From the NCBI GenBank assembly GCA_040905145.1, contig JBBDSC010000161.1:1-64000 (forward strand): a stretch of 64,000 bases of DNA. The letters are read 5' to 3'. This document shows, in pieces, positions 1 through 9,081 of this stretch. A program made the position numbers and the translations under genes. The stretch's first letter is position 1. Each line of letters begins with the position of its first letter. This DNA is from DATGMS01 sp040905145 (GTDB lineage Bacteria > Bacteroidota > Bacteroidia > Cytophagales > Cyclobacteriaceae). The notes under the pieces are model-generated. The model searched no databases. It saw only the letters and a program-made list of their open reading frames with translations, and was not told where the DNA came from.

Positions 1-181
1 CTGAAAGTTAAGAAGGGTTCTATAACGGAGTAGGGAGCGAAGCCGGAGACCGGAGACCGAAGTGTCAAGTAACGGGATTCCATCCCAGTTCCTTCCTTTC
101 GTTCCATTATTCCACTCTTCCATTTTCTGCCAAAAATTGGTAGAAATTAAAAGATAAGGCTAATCCAGTAACCATTACAGA
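1..181. other. Left-edge intergenic DNA with degenerate word repeats
   Basis: I find no gene in this stretch downstream of the PhoH-type gene. It contains near-repeated words (CCGGAGACCGGAGACCGAAG near 42-61, followed by a GTCAAGTAAC word). They resemble the unstructured GAGAC/AAGTACCAAGTA-type words seen again at 33941-34415. No coding bias or clean terminator hairpin was recognised. Confidence 0.4.
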
Positions 182-1531
182 TCATAAAAGATCGTTGGCA
201 AGATTGGCCAATTCGGAACGCTCTCCTTTTTCAAGTTTAATATGGGCATATAAAGAATGGTCCTTCACCCTGTCTATCAGATAGGAAAGACCATTGCTTT
301 GAGAATCCAGATAGGGGGTATCGATCTGGAATACATCACCTGTGAAAACGATTTTTGTGTTTTCACCTGCACGGCTAATAATGGTCTTGATTTCATGGGG
401 GGTCAGATTTTGAGCCTCATCCACAATAAAAAAGATGTTGGAAAGGGACCTGCCCCGAATATAGGCTAAAGGCTGAATCACCAACTTTTCCTGGTTGATC
501 ATTTCTGTTATTTTTTGAAACTCCTTATCGGATTCATTATACTGATTCTGAATAAACTTTAAATTATCCCACAGTGGTTCCATATAGGGATTGAGCTTGG
601 ATTTTATATCCCCTGGAAGATACCCAATGTCTTTGTTGCTCAACGGGACAATGGGCCTTGCCAAAAACACCTGCTTGTAATCTCTTCGCTGTTGCAGAGC
701 CCCTGCCAATGCCAACAGTGTTTTTCCTGTTCCCGCTACTCCTTGAATGGATACCAGCTTTATCTTTGGATTCATTATGGCATGTAAAGCAAAAGTTTGT
801 TCGGCGTTCTTGGGTTTTATATTATAAGCCAGTTTTTTGTCGACCCTCTCTAAAGTATCGTCTTCCTCATTATAATAGGCAAGAACGGAGTTTTTAGTAC
901 TTTTGAGAATATAAAAGGCATTGATCTTTCTTTTCTTTGAATTAAGGATCAATTCCGCTTCTATGGTTGGGAACTCATATAATTTGTTGATTAATTCCGA
1001 ATCGATCCCCTCTAAAACAACTTTTCCTGTGTTTTCTAATTGGATAATATTCTTGATTTTACCTGTTTCATAATCTTCAGAGTGTATATCCAAAGATTTC
1101 GCTTTAAGCCGAAGATTGATATCTTTGCTCACTAAGATAACCCTTCTTCCTGCTTCAGACTGTTTCAAACTGAGTGCGGCATTTAGGATTTTATGATCAT
1201 TTTTTTCTTCCCCAAATATCTCATTGGCATTTAATTGATTATCAGGGTTCATCAGCACCCTAAAGTCGCCTCTTGATTTTCCATTTAAAGGGGTCCAATT
1301 ATGGATCATATTATCTTTTGAAAGCTTGTCCAGTAAGCGGATAAATTCCCTGGCTTCAAAATTTTTAGTGTCGTTCCCCTTTTTAAATTGATCCAATTCT
1401 TCCAATACAGTGATCGGTATGACTACATCATGTTCGGCAAAGTTCATGATCGAATTATGGGCATAAAGAATGACTGAGGTATCCAGTACAAAAATCTTGC
1501 GTTCAGCTTTATCCTTTTTTGTTCGGCGCAT
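182..1531 (-). CDS. PhoH family protein: PIN domain plus PhoH-like ATPase
   Basis: This is a 449-residue cytoplasmic protein with two domains. The N-terminal PIN nuclease domain (about residues 12-145) shows acidic residues D17, E44/E45, D112 and D137. The PhoH ATPase domain (about 240-449) has Walker A GVAGTGKT at 264-271 and Walker B DEAQ at 371-374. PIN-PhoH fusions are ATP-dependent RNA helicase/ribonuclease proteins in characterised relatives; the RNA-related role here is inferred from that family. The length is normal for the fusion and the ATG start sits directly before the basic N-terminus. It is a single-gene unit reading out towards the left edge. No strong promoter was recognised upstream. 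Confidence 0.92.
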   Translation of the reverse strand: MRRTKKDKAERKIFVLDTSVILYAHNSIMNFAEHDVVIPITVLEELDQFKKGNDTKNFEAREFIRLLDKLSKDNMIHNWTPLNGKSRGDFRVLMNPDNQLNANEIFGEEKNDHKILNAALSLKQSEAGRRVILVSKDINLRLKAKSLDIHSEDYETGKIKNIIQLENTGKVVLEGIDSELINKLYEFPTIEAELILNSKKRKINAFYILKSTKNSVLAYYNEEDDTLERVDKKLAYNIKPKNAEQTFALHAIMNPKIKLVSIQGVAGTGKTLLALAGALQQRRDYKQVFLARPIVPLSNKDIGYLPGDIKSKLNPYMEPLWDNLKFIQNQYNESDKEFQKITEMINQEKLVIQPLAYIRGRSLSNIFFIVDEAQNLTPHEIKTIISRAGENTKIVFTGDVFQIDTPYLDSQSNGLSYLIDRVKDHSLYAHIKLEKGERSELANLANDLL

Positions 1532-1674
1532 AGGCTCAAAATGGTATGGTGAATAGTTCGTAAATAAGTTAGAGAATTAAATGAGAGTTTTCATATTTTT
1601 AAATGAAATTACCATCAAAATATTCCCAATCCGGACTAAACTATTGACTCATAAGCTTATAATTTTTAAAAACT

Positions 1675-1918
1675 TCACTTGGAAAGCAGTTTCCAAGCGC
1701 GTCCAGGATCTTCTACCTGAAAATACTCAAATATTGCCATTGTCCTGAAGGGTCACAAATGCTCTACGGCCATCCTTTCCCCCAAAAGCGATATTTGAAG
1801 GATTTTCCCTATTACCTTGATTTCTTCTAATATCTCCCCACATGAAATGATTGGTGGCATAATGTAACTTTATTGCTTGCTTGCACAATAAGCAATTAAA
1901 ATATATATTTATTTCCAA
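1675..1918 (-). pseudogene. Frameshifted C-terminal remnant of an SMP-30/gluconolactonase-like gene
   Basis: The reading frame ending at 1727 contains PSNIAFGGKDGRRAFVTLQD, which resembles the last beta-propeller blade of SMP-30/gluconolactonase/LRE proteins. It stops right after DNGNI. In the next frame the sequence continues EYFQVEDPGRAWKLLSK and then stops at 1675-1677, the kind of tail this family has (an 'EAF.V..PGR.WK' pattern). A one- or two-base shift near 1730 therefore separates the halves. Everything N-terminal to the last blade is missing, and the first ~20 residues of the open frame look unrelated. This is a dead fragment. Family assignment rests on motif recall only. Confidence 0.55.
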
Positions 1919-1988
1919 TATTTCATAAATAAAACAGGATTACCTACTTCAAATGGATTAAACAACTTTACCATTAAAAAATAATTTC

Positions 1989-3218
1989 TTGAACAATAAA
2001 ACGATTTATCAAATATTACTTGGAATAGCCACAATATGCCTCTTTGTTGCCATTATTAGGGGCTTAAACGGCAATCTGGAACAGGCAGGGCCTTTTTTTA
2101 TCGGATTTTTTGTTGCCTTGGCACTGGGCTTTCGGGGATATGAACATCTCAAAGGGTTCACTTACGCCACCATGATTTTTGCGGCGGTTACCACCGCCTT
2201 ATATTACCCCGTTTATTTTCTGGAGATCGACGGATTCCAATTAAGTTCCCTTATCACTCCCCTGATACAGATCATCATGTTTGGTATGGGTACCTCAATG
2301 GCCCTAAGTGATTTTATAGGAGTAGCAAAAATGCCCAAAGGAGTTCTTCTCGGAATACTTTGCCAATTTACCATTATGCCTATTCTAGGCTTTTTCCTCG
2401 CTTACCTCAGTAATTTCCCCCCAGAAATTGCCGCTGGGATAATTTTGATTGGATGTTCACCAAGCGGCTTGGCTTCCAATGTTATGAGTTATTTGGCTAA
2501 AGCAAATTTGGCCCTTTCTATTACCATTACCGCCATTACCACCCTCCTTGCCCCTTTTATAACCCCACTGTTGATGAAGATGCTGGCTGGGGCATTTATC
2601 GAGATCAATGTCCTGAACATGATGTGGGATATTTTTAAAATGGTCATTATCCCAATCGGAGCGGGATTGCTTTTCAACAGGCTGTTTAGGGGAAAGCCCA
2701 TACCCTTTCCTTGGTTTTTTGGGTTATTTGGAGTGCTTTTCAACAAGCTGTTCAGTGGGAAATCAAAATGGCTCGATGAGGTGATGCCCATGGTTTCCAT
2801 GATTGGAATAGGGGTGATCATCGTAATTATTACTGCTGCAGGAAGGGACAGTTTATTGGATATTGGAGGTCTTTTAATCCTATTGGTCCTAATTCACAAC
2901 CTTTTTGGCTATAACCTGGGTTATTGGGTCGCCCGTTTGTTCAAAATGGATGAACGTGACTGTCGAACCATTGCGCTGGAAGTAGGTATGCAAAATGGGG
3001 GACTTGCCTCTGGACTTGCAAAAGAAATGGGCAAAATCGCCACAGTGGGACTGGCCCCTGCTGTTTTTGGTCCTCTTATGAATATCACCGGCTCTATACT
3101 CGCTTCTTATTGGCATAAGAAACCTCCAAAAAATGAAAGGGATGAAAACAAGGCAATAAAACCCAACCTGGACAAGCCAGAAGAAAAAAACAAATATCAA
3201 AAGACAAAAGAGAAATAA
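1989..3218 (+). CDS. Bile acid:sodium symporter (BASS/SBF) family transporter
   Basis: This 409-residue integral membrane protein has about nine or ten hydrophobic segments and the SBF-family core (GCSPSGLASNVM mid-protein; ALEVGMQNGGLA and APAVFGPLMN near the C-terminus). Family members import organic anions, such as bile acids or keto acids, with Na+; the substrate here is unknown. The start is a TTG at 1989 followed by a hydrophilic NNKT and the first membrane segment. No better in-frame ATG precedes the first helix. Around residues 227-260 a segment is duplicated (LLFNRLFRGK and VLFNKLFSGK, 22 residues apart), adding an insertion to the loop. The charged, lysine-rich tail (about 375-409) is probably cytosolic. 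Confidence 0.88.
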   Translation: MNNKTIYQILLGIATICLFVAIIRGLNGNLEQAGPFFIGFFVALALGFRGYEHLKGFTYATMIFAAVTTALYYPVYFLEIDGFQLSSLITPLIQIIMFGMGTSMALSDFIGVAKMPKGVLLGILCQFTIMPILGFFLAYLSNFPPEIAAGIILIGCSPSGLASNVMSYLAKANLALSITITAITTLLAPFITPLLMKMLAGAFIEINVLNMMWDIFKMVIIPIGAGLLFNRLFRGKPIPFPWFFGLFGVLFNKLFSGKSKWLDEVMPMVSMIGIGVIIVIITAAGRDSLLDIGGLLILLVLIHNLFGYNLGYWVARLFKMDERDCRTIALEVGMQNGGLASGLAKEMGKIATVGLAPAVFGPLMNITGSILASYWHKKPPKNERDENKAIKPNLDKPEEKNKYQKTKEK

Positions 3219-3407
3219 ATTTCAAATGATAAAAAGTCAAACCTACTATAAAGAACCGAAATATTTTGGGATGAGAAGCTAAGAGGGTTTTTTATTTTGA
3301 ATTTTAAAGATTGTTTTTTATTTGTTTTTTGCGATTTGTTGTTTGAAATTTTTCCAAAAACAACACAAAATTATCGGTAAGAGCCCAGTATAAAAGAAAA
3401 TTTTGAA

Positions 3408-4079
3408 ATGAAAGAGGAATCCATTTACAATGTGAAAAAATTAAAGTCATCGATCAGGATTGATGCCGATTGGGACAAGCCTCAGTGGCAGGATATCCAA
3501 TCCGTAGAAATCAAAAAACAGATGGGTGCTGATCCAAAATTTCTTCCAAGGGTGCAAGCCAAATTGATGTATGATGATGAAAATATATACGGGATTTTCC
3601 GAGTAGAAGACCGTTATGTTCGTTCAGTCGTTCAGGAATATAATGGGAATGTTTCAGGGGATTCCTGTGTGGAATTCTTTTTTTCACCGGATTCAAATTT
3701 TCCTGAACGATATTTCAACCTGGAAATAAATGCCGGAGGAACACCTTTGATTTTCTATGTCATCAAACCTTGGGACGAATTCACCAAATCGGAGGCGGAG
3801 GATATCCAACAAATAAAAATTGCCCACTCTTTACCGGCAATTGTTGACCCGGAAATCACTGAACCTGTCACCTGGACCATCGAATACCAGATCCCCCTTG
3901 CCATGCTTGAAAAATATTCAAAGGTTACCCGTCCCAAACCCGACACAATATGGAAAGCAAACTTTTACAAAACAGGAAGTAGGACCAGCAATCCTAATTA
4001 TTTAACCTGGTCCTTTGTGGACCATCCCAAACCTAATTTTCATCTACCTCAGTTTTTTGGCACCATAAAATTCCAATAA
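3408..4079 (+). CDS. CBM9-like carbohydrate-binding domain protein
   Basis: This 223-residue protein consists of essentially one CBM9-like beta-sandwich domain (family 9 carbohydrate-binding fold, DOMON-like). It shows the usual order: IRIDADWDKPQWQ near the N-terminus, an AKLMYDDENIYG strand, DSCVEFFFSPD in the middle, a WTIEYQIPLAML motif, and a closing hydrophobic strand. Such proteins bind sugars or act as stand-alone lectin-like modules. No signal peptide is visible (the start is MKEESIYN), so export is not supported, which is unusual for a carbohydrate-binding module. It is a single gene about 190 bases after the symporter. Confidence 0.8.
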   Translation: MKEESIYNVKKLKSSIRIDADWDKPQWQDIQSVEIKKQMGADPKFLPRVQAKLMYDDENIYGIFRVEDRYVRSVVQEYNGNVSGDSCVEFFFSPDSNFPERYFNLEINAGGTPLIFYVIKPWDEFTKSEAEDIQQIKIAHSLPAIVDPEITEPVTWTIEYQIPLAMLEKYSKVTRPKPDTIWKANFYKTGSRTSNPNYLTWSFVDHPKPNFHLPQFFGTIKFQ

Positions 4080-4082
4080 TTC

Positions 4083-4379
4083 ATGTCCACCTATGAGCAG
4101 ATATCAATGATATGGAGCCCAAAAGGCCCTCCCTTGTGGCCAAGCAGTTGAATAAAGAGATTTTTAATTTCATCTGCTGGCATAGCTTTTGCTATTTTTC
4201 TGAAACTATAATTAGGAAAAACTTATGGTTGCATAGGGTCAACTTATACCAGAATAACCTCTTTGTCAGTTTGGATGGGGCTATGCTTTCTGATGGGGGC
4301 TACTTTTTCAAATTTTAGCCAATTATCCAATATTAAATCAATTCAGAAAAAGAATAAATGGATCCGATTTAATCTATAA
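4083..4379 (+). pseudogene. Possible decayed small reading frame with two internal stops
   Basis: The 316-base gap before the SDR gene holds one frame from an ATG at 4083 to a TAA at 4377-4379. It is about 98 codons long with only two internal stops (a TGA and a TAA). It reads like a degenerate small membrane protein, with hydrophobic parts ISSAGIAFAIFL and SVWMGLCFLMGATF. No family was recognised. With AT-rich DNA this could be chance, so it is offered only as a description of the gap. Confidence 0.2.
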
Positions 4380-4395
4380 TTATTTCAGATATAAA

Positions 4396-5220
4396 ATGAA
4401 AAACGATTATTGGGGGAAGTACATTATCATTACTGGAGCAAGTTTGGGATTGGGAAAAGCAATTGCTAAAAAATTTGCTTCTCAAGGGTGCAATCTGATT
4501 CTTTTGTCCTTACCTCAAGAAGGTTTGCCTGTTTATTGTAATGAATTGACCAATAGGTATGGAGTTGATATTTTCTATTACGAAACTGACTTAAGGGAGG
4601 CCGATAATATTCGTGGGTTTGTGGAGTGGGCTTTATCCAAAAAGGTGGATATAGCAGGATTGGTCAATAATGCCGGACTCGGGGGGAGCTCTGCCTTTGA
4701 AGAGGCAGAATTTTGCCTTATAGATACTATGATTTTAGTCAATATAAGGGCCCTGACTTTGCTGACAAGGCTTTTTATACCTGAACTTAAGACAAAAGAA
4801 AAATCCTTTATCTTGAATGTTTCGAGTATTGCTGCATTTAAACCCATGCCCTATAAAACCGTTTATCCGGCTAGTAAAGCTTTTGTCTATTCCCTTTCCG
4901 TGGGATTAAGTGAGGAACTGAAAAAAACCTCTGTACAGGTCTCTGTCCTACACCCTGGACCAATGGATACATCCAAGGAAAACGCTGTCCGGTTAAATAA
5001 ACATGGCCTTTTGGGCAGGTTGGCTTTACTGAGTGTGGATGAAGTGGCAGAAATCGCGGTCAACAAATTACTCTCTGGGAAAAAGGTTATCATACCGGGG
5101 ATCTACAATAAAATCTGCATACGGTTATTGAAAACGATTCCCCGTAGATTGGCTATGCCAATTCTATACAAGGTTTTAAGAAAAGAAGCACTTAAAGATG
5201 CCACGCAGAAAAAAGTATGA
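4396..5220 (+). CDS. SDR-family NAD(P)-dependent oxidoreductase
   Basis: A classical short-chain dehydrogenase/reductase of 274 residues. It shows the cofactor motif TGASLGLG (13-20), NNAG (91-94), the catalytic serine in NVSS (143-144) and YPASK (Y157, K161). The C-terminus is longer than in minimal SDRs and is basic and hydrophobic (RLLKTIPRRLAMPIL), as in membrane-associated ketoreductase or hydroxysteroid-type SDRs. The substrate cannot be read from sequence. The stop overlaps the ATG of the next gene (ATGA at 5217-5220), so the two are probably co-translated and may act in one pathway. Confidence 0.87.
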   Translation: MKNDYWGKYIIITGASLGLGKAIAKKFASQGCNLILLSLPQEGLPVYCNELTNRYGVDIFYYETDLREADNIRGFVEWALSKKVDIAGLVNNAGLGGSSAFEEAEFCLIDTMILVNIRALTLLTRLFIPELKTKEKSFILNVSSIAAFKPMPYKTVYPASKAFVYSLSVGLSEELKKTSVQVSVLHPGPMDTSKENAVRLNKHGLLGRLALLSVDEVAEIAVNKLLSGKKVIIPGIYNKICIRLLKTIPRRLAMPILYKVLRKEALKDATQKKV

Positions 5221-6161
5221 AAGTTTTAGTTACGGGAGCAAGTGGTTTATTAGGGGCAAATGTAGTTGAATTACTGTTATCTTGTGGCTATGAAGTGAGC
5301 ATCCTTATAAGAAGATCCAGCAACACACTGGGTTTAAAAGGATTAACTCCTGAGGTACATTATGGGGATCTCAAGGATAAGGAATCGATTATCCATGCTG
5401 CCAGGCATTGTAATGCAATTATTCATTGTGCCGCAAACACTAATCAATGGAAAACCACCAGGATGGAACATGATCATATAAACTTGGATGGGACCAAGCA
5501 TACTCTTGAGGCTGCAAAGACAGCAGGAGTTGGGAAGGTGATCTTTGTCAGTACAGCCAACACCTTTCCCCTTTCAAATAATCAACCTTTGATCTTGGAC
5601 ACGGATTATGTCAGAAGCAAGCAAGCTGCGGAAGATTATGTTTTAAGTCAAGACCAAGTGCCTGCTGTTATCATCAATCCTTCTTTTATGATCGGGCCAA
5701 GGGATGTAAAGCCTTCTTCAGGACAGGCAGTACTTCATTTTGTAAATCATAATCCGGTTTTCACCCCGGCAGGTGGAAAAAGCTTTGTCCATGTAAAGGA
5801 TGTAGCAGAAGCTATCCTTAAAAATCTTGAATCTTCTGTGGAGGGTAAAAGATTCCTTGTCGCCAATGACAATAGGTCCTATAAATCATTTTTTAATCTA
5901 ATTGGGGAGGTGACAGGTCATAAGAAAAGGATTATTGTCATTCCTCCTGCCATCAGCCAATTAGCGGGAGAGATTGGGACAATCATTGGAAAGTTAACAG
6001 GATCAATGCCCAAATTGACCAAAGAAAATGCGGCAATCATCAATACCAATCTTTTTTATAATGGAGAAGACACCTACCATGAGCTGGGAATTAAAAAAAG
6101 GCCTTTGGAAGAAGCCATTAGGGAAGCAGTGGATTGGTTCAGGAAAAACAAATATTGTTGA
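5217..6161 (+). CDS. NAD-dependent epimerase/dehydratase (extended SDR)
   Basis: A 314-residue extended SDR with the Rossmann motif TGASGLLG (6-13), an active-site-like VST (121-123) and YVRSK (Y131, K135). It resembles dihydroflavonol-4-reductase/3-beta-HSD-like members that reduce ketones or epimerise nucleotide sugars; the precise substrate is unknown. It starts with an ATG overlapping the stop of the upstream SDR by four bases, so the pair forms a translationally coupled operon. A convergent winged-helix gene begins about 50 bases after its stop with no obvious terminator hairpin between them. Confidence 0.85.
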   Translation: MKVLVTGASGLLGANVVELLLSCGYEVSILIRRSSNTLGLKGLTPEVHYGDLKDKESIIHAARHCNAIIHCAANTNQWKTTRMEHDHINLDGTKHTLEAAKTAGVGKVIFVSTANTFPLSNNQPLILDTDYVRSKQAAEDYVLSQDQVPAVIINPSFMIGPRDVKPSSGQAVLHFVNHNPVFTPAGGKSFVHVKDVAEAILKNLESSVEGKRFLVANDNRSYKSFFNLIGEVTGHKKRIIVIPPAISQLAGEIGTIIGKLTGSMPKLTKENAAIINTNLFYNGEDTYHELGIKKRPLEEAIREAVDWFRKNKYC

Positions 6162-6212
6162 GTTCTGCCACTTTCCTGGTCCATAATTCTTGCTCTACAA
6201 AAGCGGCCCTGC

Positions 6213-7331
6213 TCACTGGGGCCCGCAAATCGTCCCTCCCATGAAACTTATTTGTGCCTTTTTGCCTAAAAATGCGGAAAATTCTTCTGCTTTTTGCTCA
6301 AATCCTATATTTAATGCTTTTGAGGGAGCAAGAAAAAAATGGTGTTCACAAATAACTTTATCCTTTTTCAAAACTCGTTTCCAAGTACCTGCTGCCTTTC
6401 CATTCGCCACTATTACTGCGCAGATGATACCATTTTTCAGGAGGGTGGATTTCTCATTTGCTGAATGTAGGATGGCACTTCTGTCTTTGTACCCGCATAG
6501 TATTTCATCAAAAGCTGGAAGTAACCAGACCTCTTCTGGGTTAATTTCGGAACTTGCTTCCTTTATTGGTTCTGGAAACCAATAGGTTTGTCCCTCAATG
6601 CTGGTATGCTCAAAATTTGCTCTAACCTGTTCAATGCCTTTTCTGGCGTCGGTGACCATCAATCCAGCCCAAGTGGCGAAATCGTAGACGGTGGCAGGAC
6701 CATGGCTATTGAAATACCGCTCGGCAAGGGTCGCCAGCGCCTCTTCATGAGTCAGATCCGCACCCATAGGCACCCACTCGTCAAGCAAGGTAAAAGTGTG
6801 TTGTTTATCCCTTCTTGGCCCAAAGCAGATCACTTCTTTCTGAGCCAGATGGTTTAGGATATGAATCCCCCTTTGCCCTGCCGTCGCAATCCCTGCAAAA
6901 TTCAGAACTGCATATAATTCATGGCGGGTCAGTTGCTTTCCTCCCTGCAAGGCTTGTTCAATAATTCCCCTACTCTTCATAAAAATAGTATCATCAAGCT
7001 CCAGTTGCCGATAGCGTCCTGCGCTGCTTCTTATAACCCTTGGAGTCAGCAATCCCAACATCCAGCGAACATCCGAAGCTGGCACAAAATGTAATGTTCC
7101 CCGCATAGACCAGGTCCTGACGATTTTTCTACCGAAAATGGCCTGTTCGATAACCGTCTCCCTTCGCGATTTAGAAGGGGCGGTTCTCAAACCGATGGCC
7201 CACAGGGAGGCCAAATAATCCTGGGCCTGCATGCACCCCATCCATTGTACCACCTCGGTAGGATTATTGAAGGATTGGTGGCTGATATTTTGATTGTAAA
7301 GCCTATGGTTAACTATGTCCCGTATTTTCAT
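6213..7331 (-). CDS. Winged-helix DNA-binding domain protein (HTH_42 family)
   Basis: This 372-residue protein matches the winged helix DNA-binding domain family (HTH_42; YcaQ/AlkX-like). Supporting signs are the N-terminal MQAQDYLASLWAIGLR and TWSMRGTLHFV motifs, a central winged-helix section, and a C-terminal module containing LLPAFDEILCGYKDRSAIL. Members are related to DNA glycosylases acting on interstrand cross-links (AlkZ/YcaQ). The DNA-repair role is family inference; the lineage with a TWSMRGT motif is mostly uncharacterised. The ATG start is supported by the conserved beginning of the fold. It is transcribed alone, convergent to the SDR pair. Confidence 0.85.
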   Translation of the reverse strand: MKIRDIVNHRLYNQNISHQSFNNPTEVVQWMGCMQAQDYLASLWAIGLRTAPSKSRRETVIEQAIFGRKIVRTWSMRGTLHFVPASDVRWMLGLLTPRVIRSSAGRYRQLELDDTIFMKSRGIIEQALQGGKQLTRHELYAVLNFAGIATAGQRGIHILNHLAQKEVICFGPRRDKQHTFTLLDEWVPMGADLTHEEALATLAERYFNSHGPATVYDFATWAGLMVTDARKGIEQVRANFEHTSIEGQTYWFPEPIKEASSEINPEEVWLLPAFDEILCGYKDRSAILHSANEKSTLLKNGIICAVIVANGKAAGTWKRVLKKDKVICEHHFFLAPSKALNIGFEQKAEEFSAFLGKKAQISFMGGTICGPQ

Positions 7332-7396
7332 GAGCTAAACAAAAATAAGGATGCTATGCTTAACAAAGGATTCTTTCCCTTCTATTTTTATTGAGG

Positions 7397-7834
7397 TTAT
7401 CTTTCGCTTACACTTATTTTTAGTAAATCACTTGAAAATACTATATCAGATGTAAACAAGCATATGACCTCACATAATATCTTGGCTTCTAAAGGTTTCT
7501 CAAAATAACCCATAACCTGTGGATATTCATTTGCTTTTTTCTTGTCAGACAATTCAGTGGAGGTGGATATTACCAAAACATTTATTTTCTCTTTATAATC
7601 CCTGTTCTGCAATCCATCCAAAAACCCCCAACCATTTAAAACAGGCATATTGATATCAAGAAATATAAAAACCCGATCCATGCTTTTAGCTTTTCTGTCC
7701 AAATATTCTAAAGCTTCTTTCCCATTGTAAAATGATGAAGAATCGTTTCTGAATATAGTTTTAGAAATTGCATTGTGAATTCTCACTTGGCAAGTGATAT
7801 CATCATCTACTATAATAATATTTGATGCTTTCAT
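7397..7834 (-). CDS. Single-domain response regulator (CheY-like receiver)
   Basis: A 145-residue stand-alone receiver domain with the acidic pocket D10-D12, phospho-acceptor D60 (FIFLDINMP), the switch serine S90 and the conserved lysine K113 in FEKP. There is no output domain. In Bacteroidota such REC-only proteins with the 'LDINMPVLNGWGFL' pattern usually relay phosphate from hybrid histidine kinases. No kinase gene is nearby, so its partner is unknown. It is the last gene before a 568-base AT-rich gap. Confidence 0.88.
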   Translation of the reverse strand: MKASNIIIVDDDITCQVRIHNAISKTIFRNDSSSFYNGKEALEYLDRKAKSMDRVFIFLDINMPVLNGWGFLDGLQNRDYKEKINVLVISTSTELSDKKKANEYPQVMGYFEKPLEAKILCEVICLFTSDIVFSSDLLKISVSER

Positions 7835-8402
7835 AAAATTCAGATTTAATAATTTTAAATCAATTTAATCAATTGAATACTTTTCAAAAAAAGACTTTAA
7901 ACCCATGATGCTAAAAAAACATGATGAAGCAAATATCAAAGTGCTATTAAATTCAAATATATTAACATAATTAGAACAACCAAAGAATAAAAGATTATTA
8001 CATCATTTAAATCCGAAATTTTATTTTATCATACTTTAATAATATAATTCACACCTTATATTGTACTATTTGCACATAATAAGGGATAATATGGGCCATT
8101 AGAATTCATTCGAAACAAGTTTTCTGCTGAAAGCAATGGATTATTTGGATTACATCCTAAAAGTCGGTTCACAGACCCAATAAGTTAAGCAAAGGGGGGA
8201 AGTTTTTAAATCCATATAAATAAATGATTAAACCATACAAAAAAATGGCACTAAAAAAAAAAATAATTTTAGGATTAAATTTAAAGTTAAAATAATACCA
8301 AATACAGTTTCCATATCTAAAAACAAACTGATAATTTAATTCGTTAGCAACAACAAATTAAGGAATATAAATAGACACTCACAGTACCGCTAACACCTGC
8401 GA
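7835..8402. other. AT-rich intergenic gap between divergent genes
   Basis: This is a 568-base, strongly AT-rich region between the receiver-domain gene (leftward) and the DUF1697 gene (rightward). It must hold both promoters. I see no complete consensus promoter pair, no long open frame, no tRNA-like fold and no clear repeat. A run of six G at about 8195-8200 is the only GC-rich spot. Confidence 0.4.
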
Positions 8403-8966
8403 ATGAAAAACAACAGAGAACAACAAATATATGTAGCCTTGCTCCGTGGCATCAATGTGGGAGGGCATCATAAAATACCAATGGAAGAACTTCGCACAAC
8501 CTTTGAGGCAATGGGACATACGCAGGTAAAAACCCTTTTGAATTCAGGCAATGTTATATTTGAAGGGAAGTCTGCACAAGTGGAAACACTTGAAGAAAAA
8601 ATTGCTTCCCAACTGGAAAAGTCCTTCGGGTTCTCCATTCCAGTGTTGGTAAGAAAGGCAGACGATATCAAAGAAATCACCGCATGTGATCCATTTAAAG
8701 ATATCCAAATTCACAAGGACATCCGGCTTTATGTTACATTTTTTAAAGAATCCCCTAAGGAAAACCTCAAGTTACCTTGGGTTTCTGCTGATGGCTCTTT
8801 TCAGATCATAAAAGTTAAGGGAAGGGCGGTATGCAGTGTTTTGGATGTTTCAAAATCCAAAACACCATATGCCATGAACGTGCTGGAAAAGTCATACAAT
8901 AAAGACATCACCACCCGGAATTGGAATACTGTTGTTAAAATAGAGTTATCTTTCCATGAGCTTTGA
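8403..8966 (+). CDS. DUF1697 domain-containing protein
   Basis: This 187-residue protein opens with YVALLRGINVGGHHKIPM and LRTTFEAMGHTQVKTLLNSG, the diagnostic start of DUF1697 proteins. The full family length is present. The family is widespread, soluble and of unknown biochemical function. It is monocistronic: a perfect hairpin terminator lies 60 bases after its stop, shared with the convergent isocitrate dehydrogenase gene. Confidence 0.9.
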   Translation: MKNNREQQIYVALLRGINVGGHHKIPMEELRTTFEAMGHTQVKTLLNSGNVIFEGKSAQVETLEEKIASQLEKSFGFSIPVLVRKADDIKEITACDPFKDIQIHKDIRLYVTFFKESPKENLKLPWVSADGSFQIIKVKGRAVCSVLDVSKSKTPYAMNVLEKSYNKDITTRNWNTVVKIELSFHEL

Positions 8967-9026
8967 GAGTATGCTCACATGACTGAGATAAAGTTTTTGA
9001 AGCTTCAGAACATTAAAAAAACTACT

Positions 9027-9057
9027 AGAAAAGCCGGATAAATTGCCCGGCTTTTCT
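9027..9057. terminator. Bidirectional intrinsic terminator
   Basis: A perfect 11-bp inverted repeat AGAAAAGCCGG / CCGGCTTTTCT with a 9-base loop lies between the convergent DUF1697 and isocitrate dehydrogenase genes. The A/T-rich stem base gives a U-run in both directions, so it can serve both genes. Confidence 0.85.
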
Positions 9058-9081
9058 TATTATCTATTTTAAACAGATGGT

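Noticed and set aside
1727..1918. A 63-codon minus-strand frame as an intact small gene
   Set aside because: Only its last ~25 residues resemble a family, and the family's tail continues in another frame, so it is a pseudogene piece.
4112..4318. A 68-codon plus-strand frame after the CBM9-like gene
   Set aside because: Tryptophan- and phenylalanine-rich with no protein-like pattern; another frame with coding-like features covers the same DNA.
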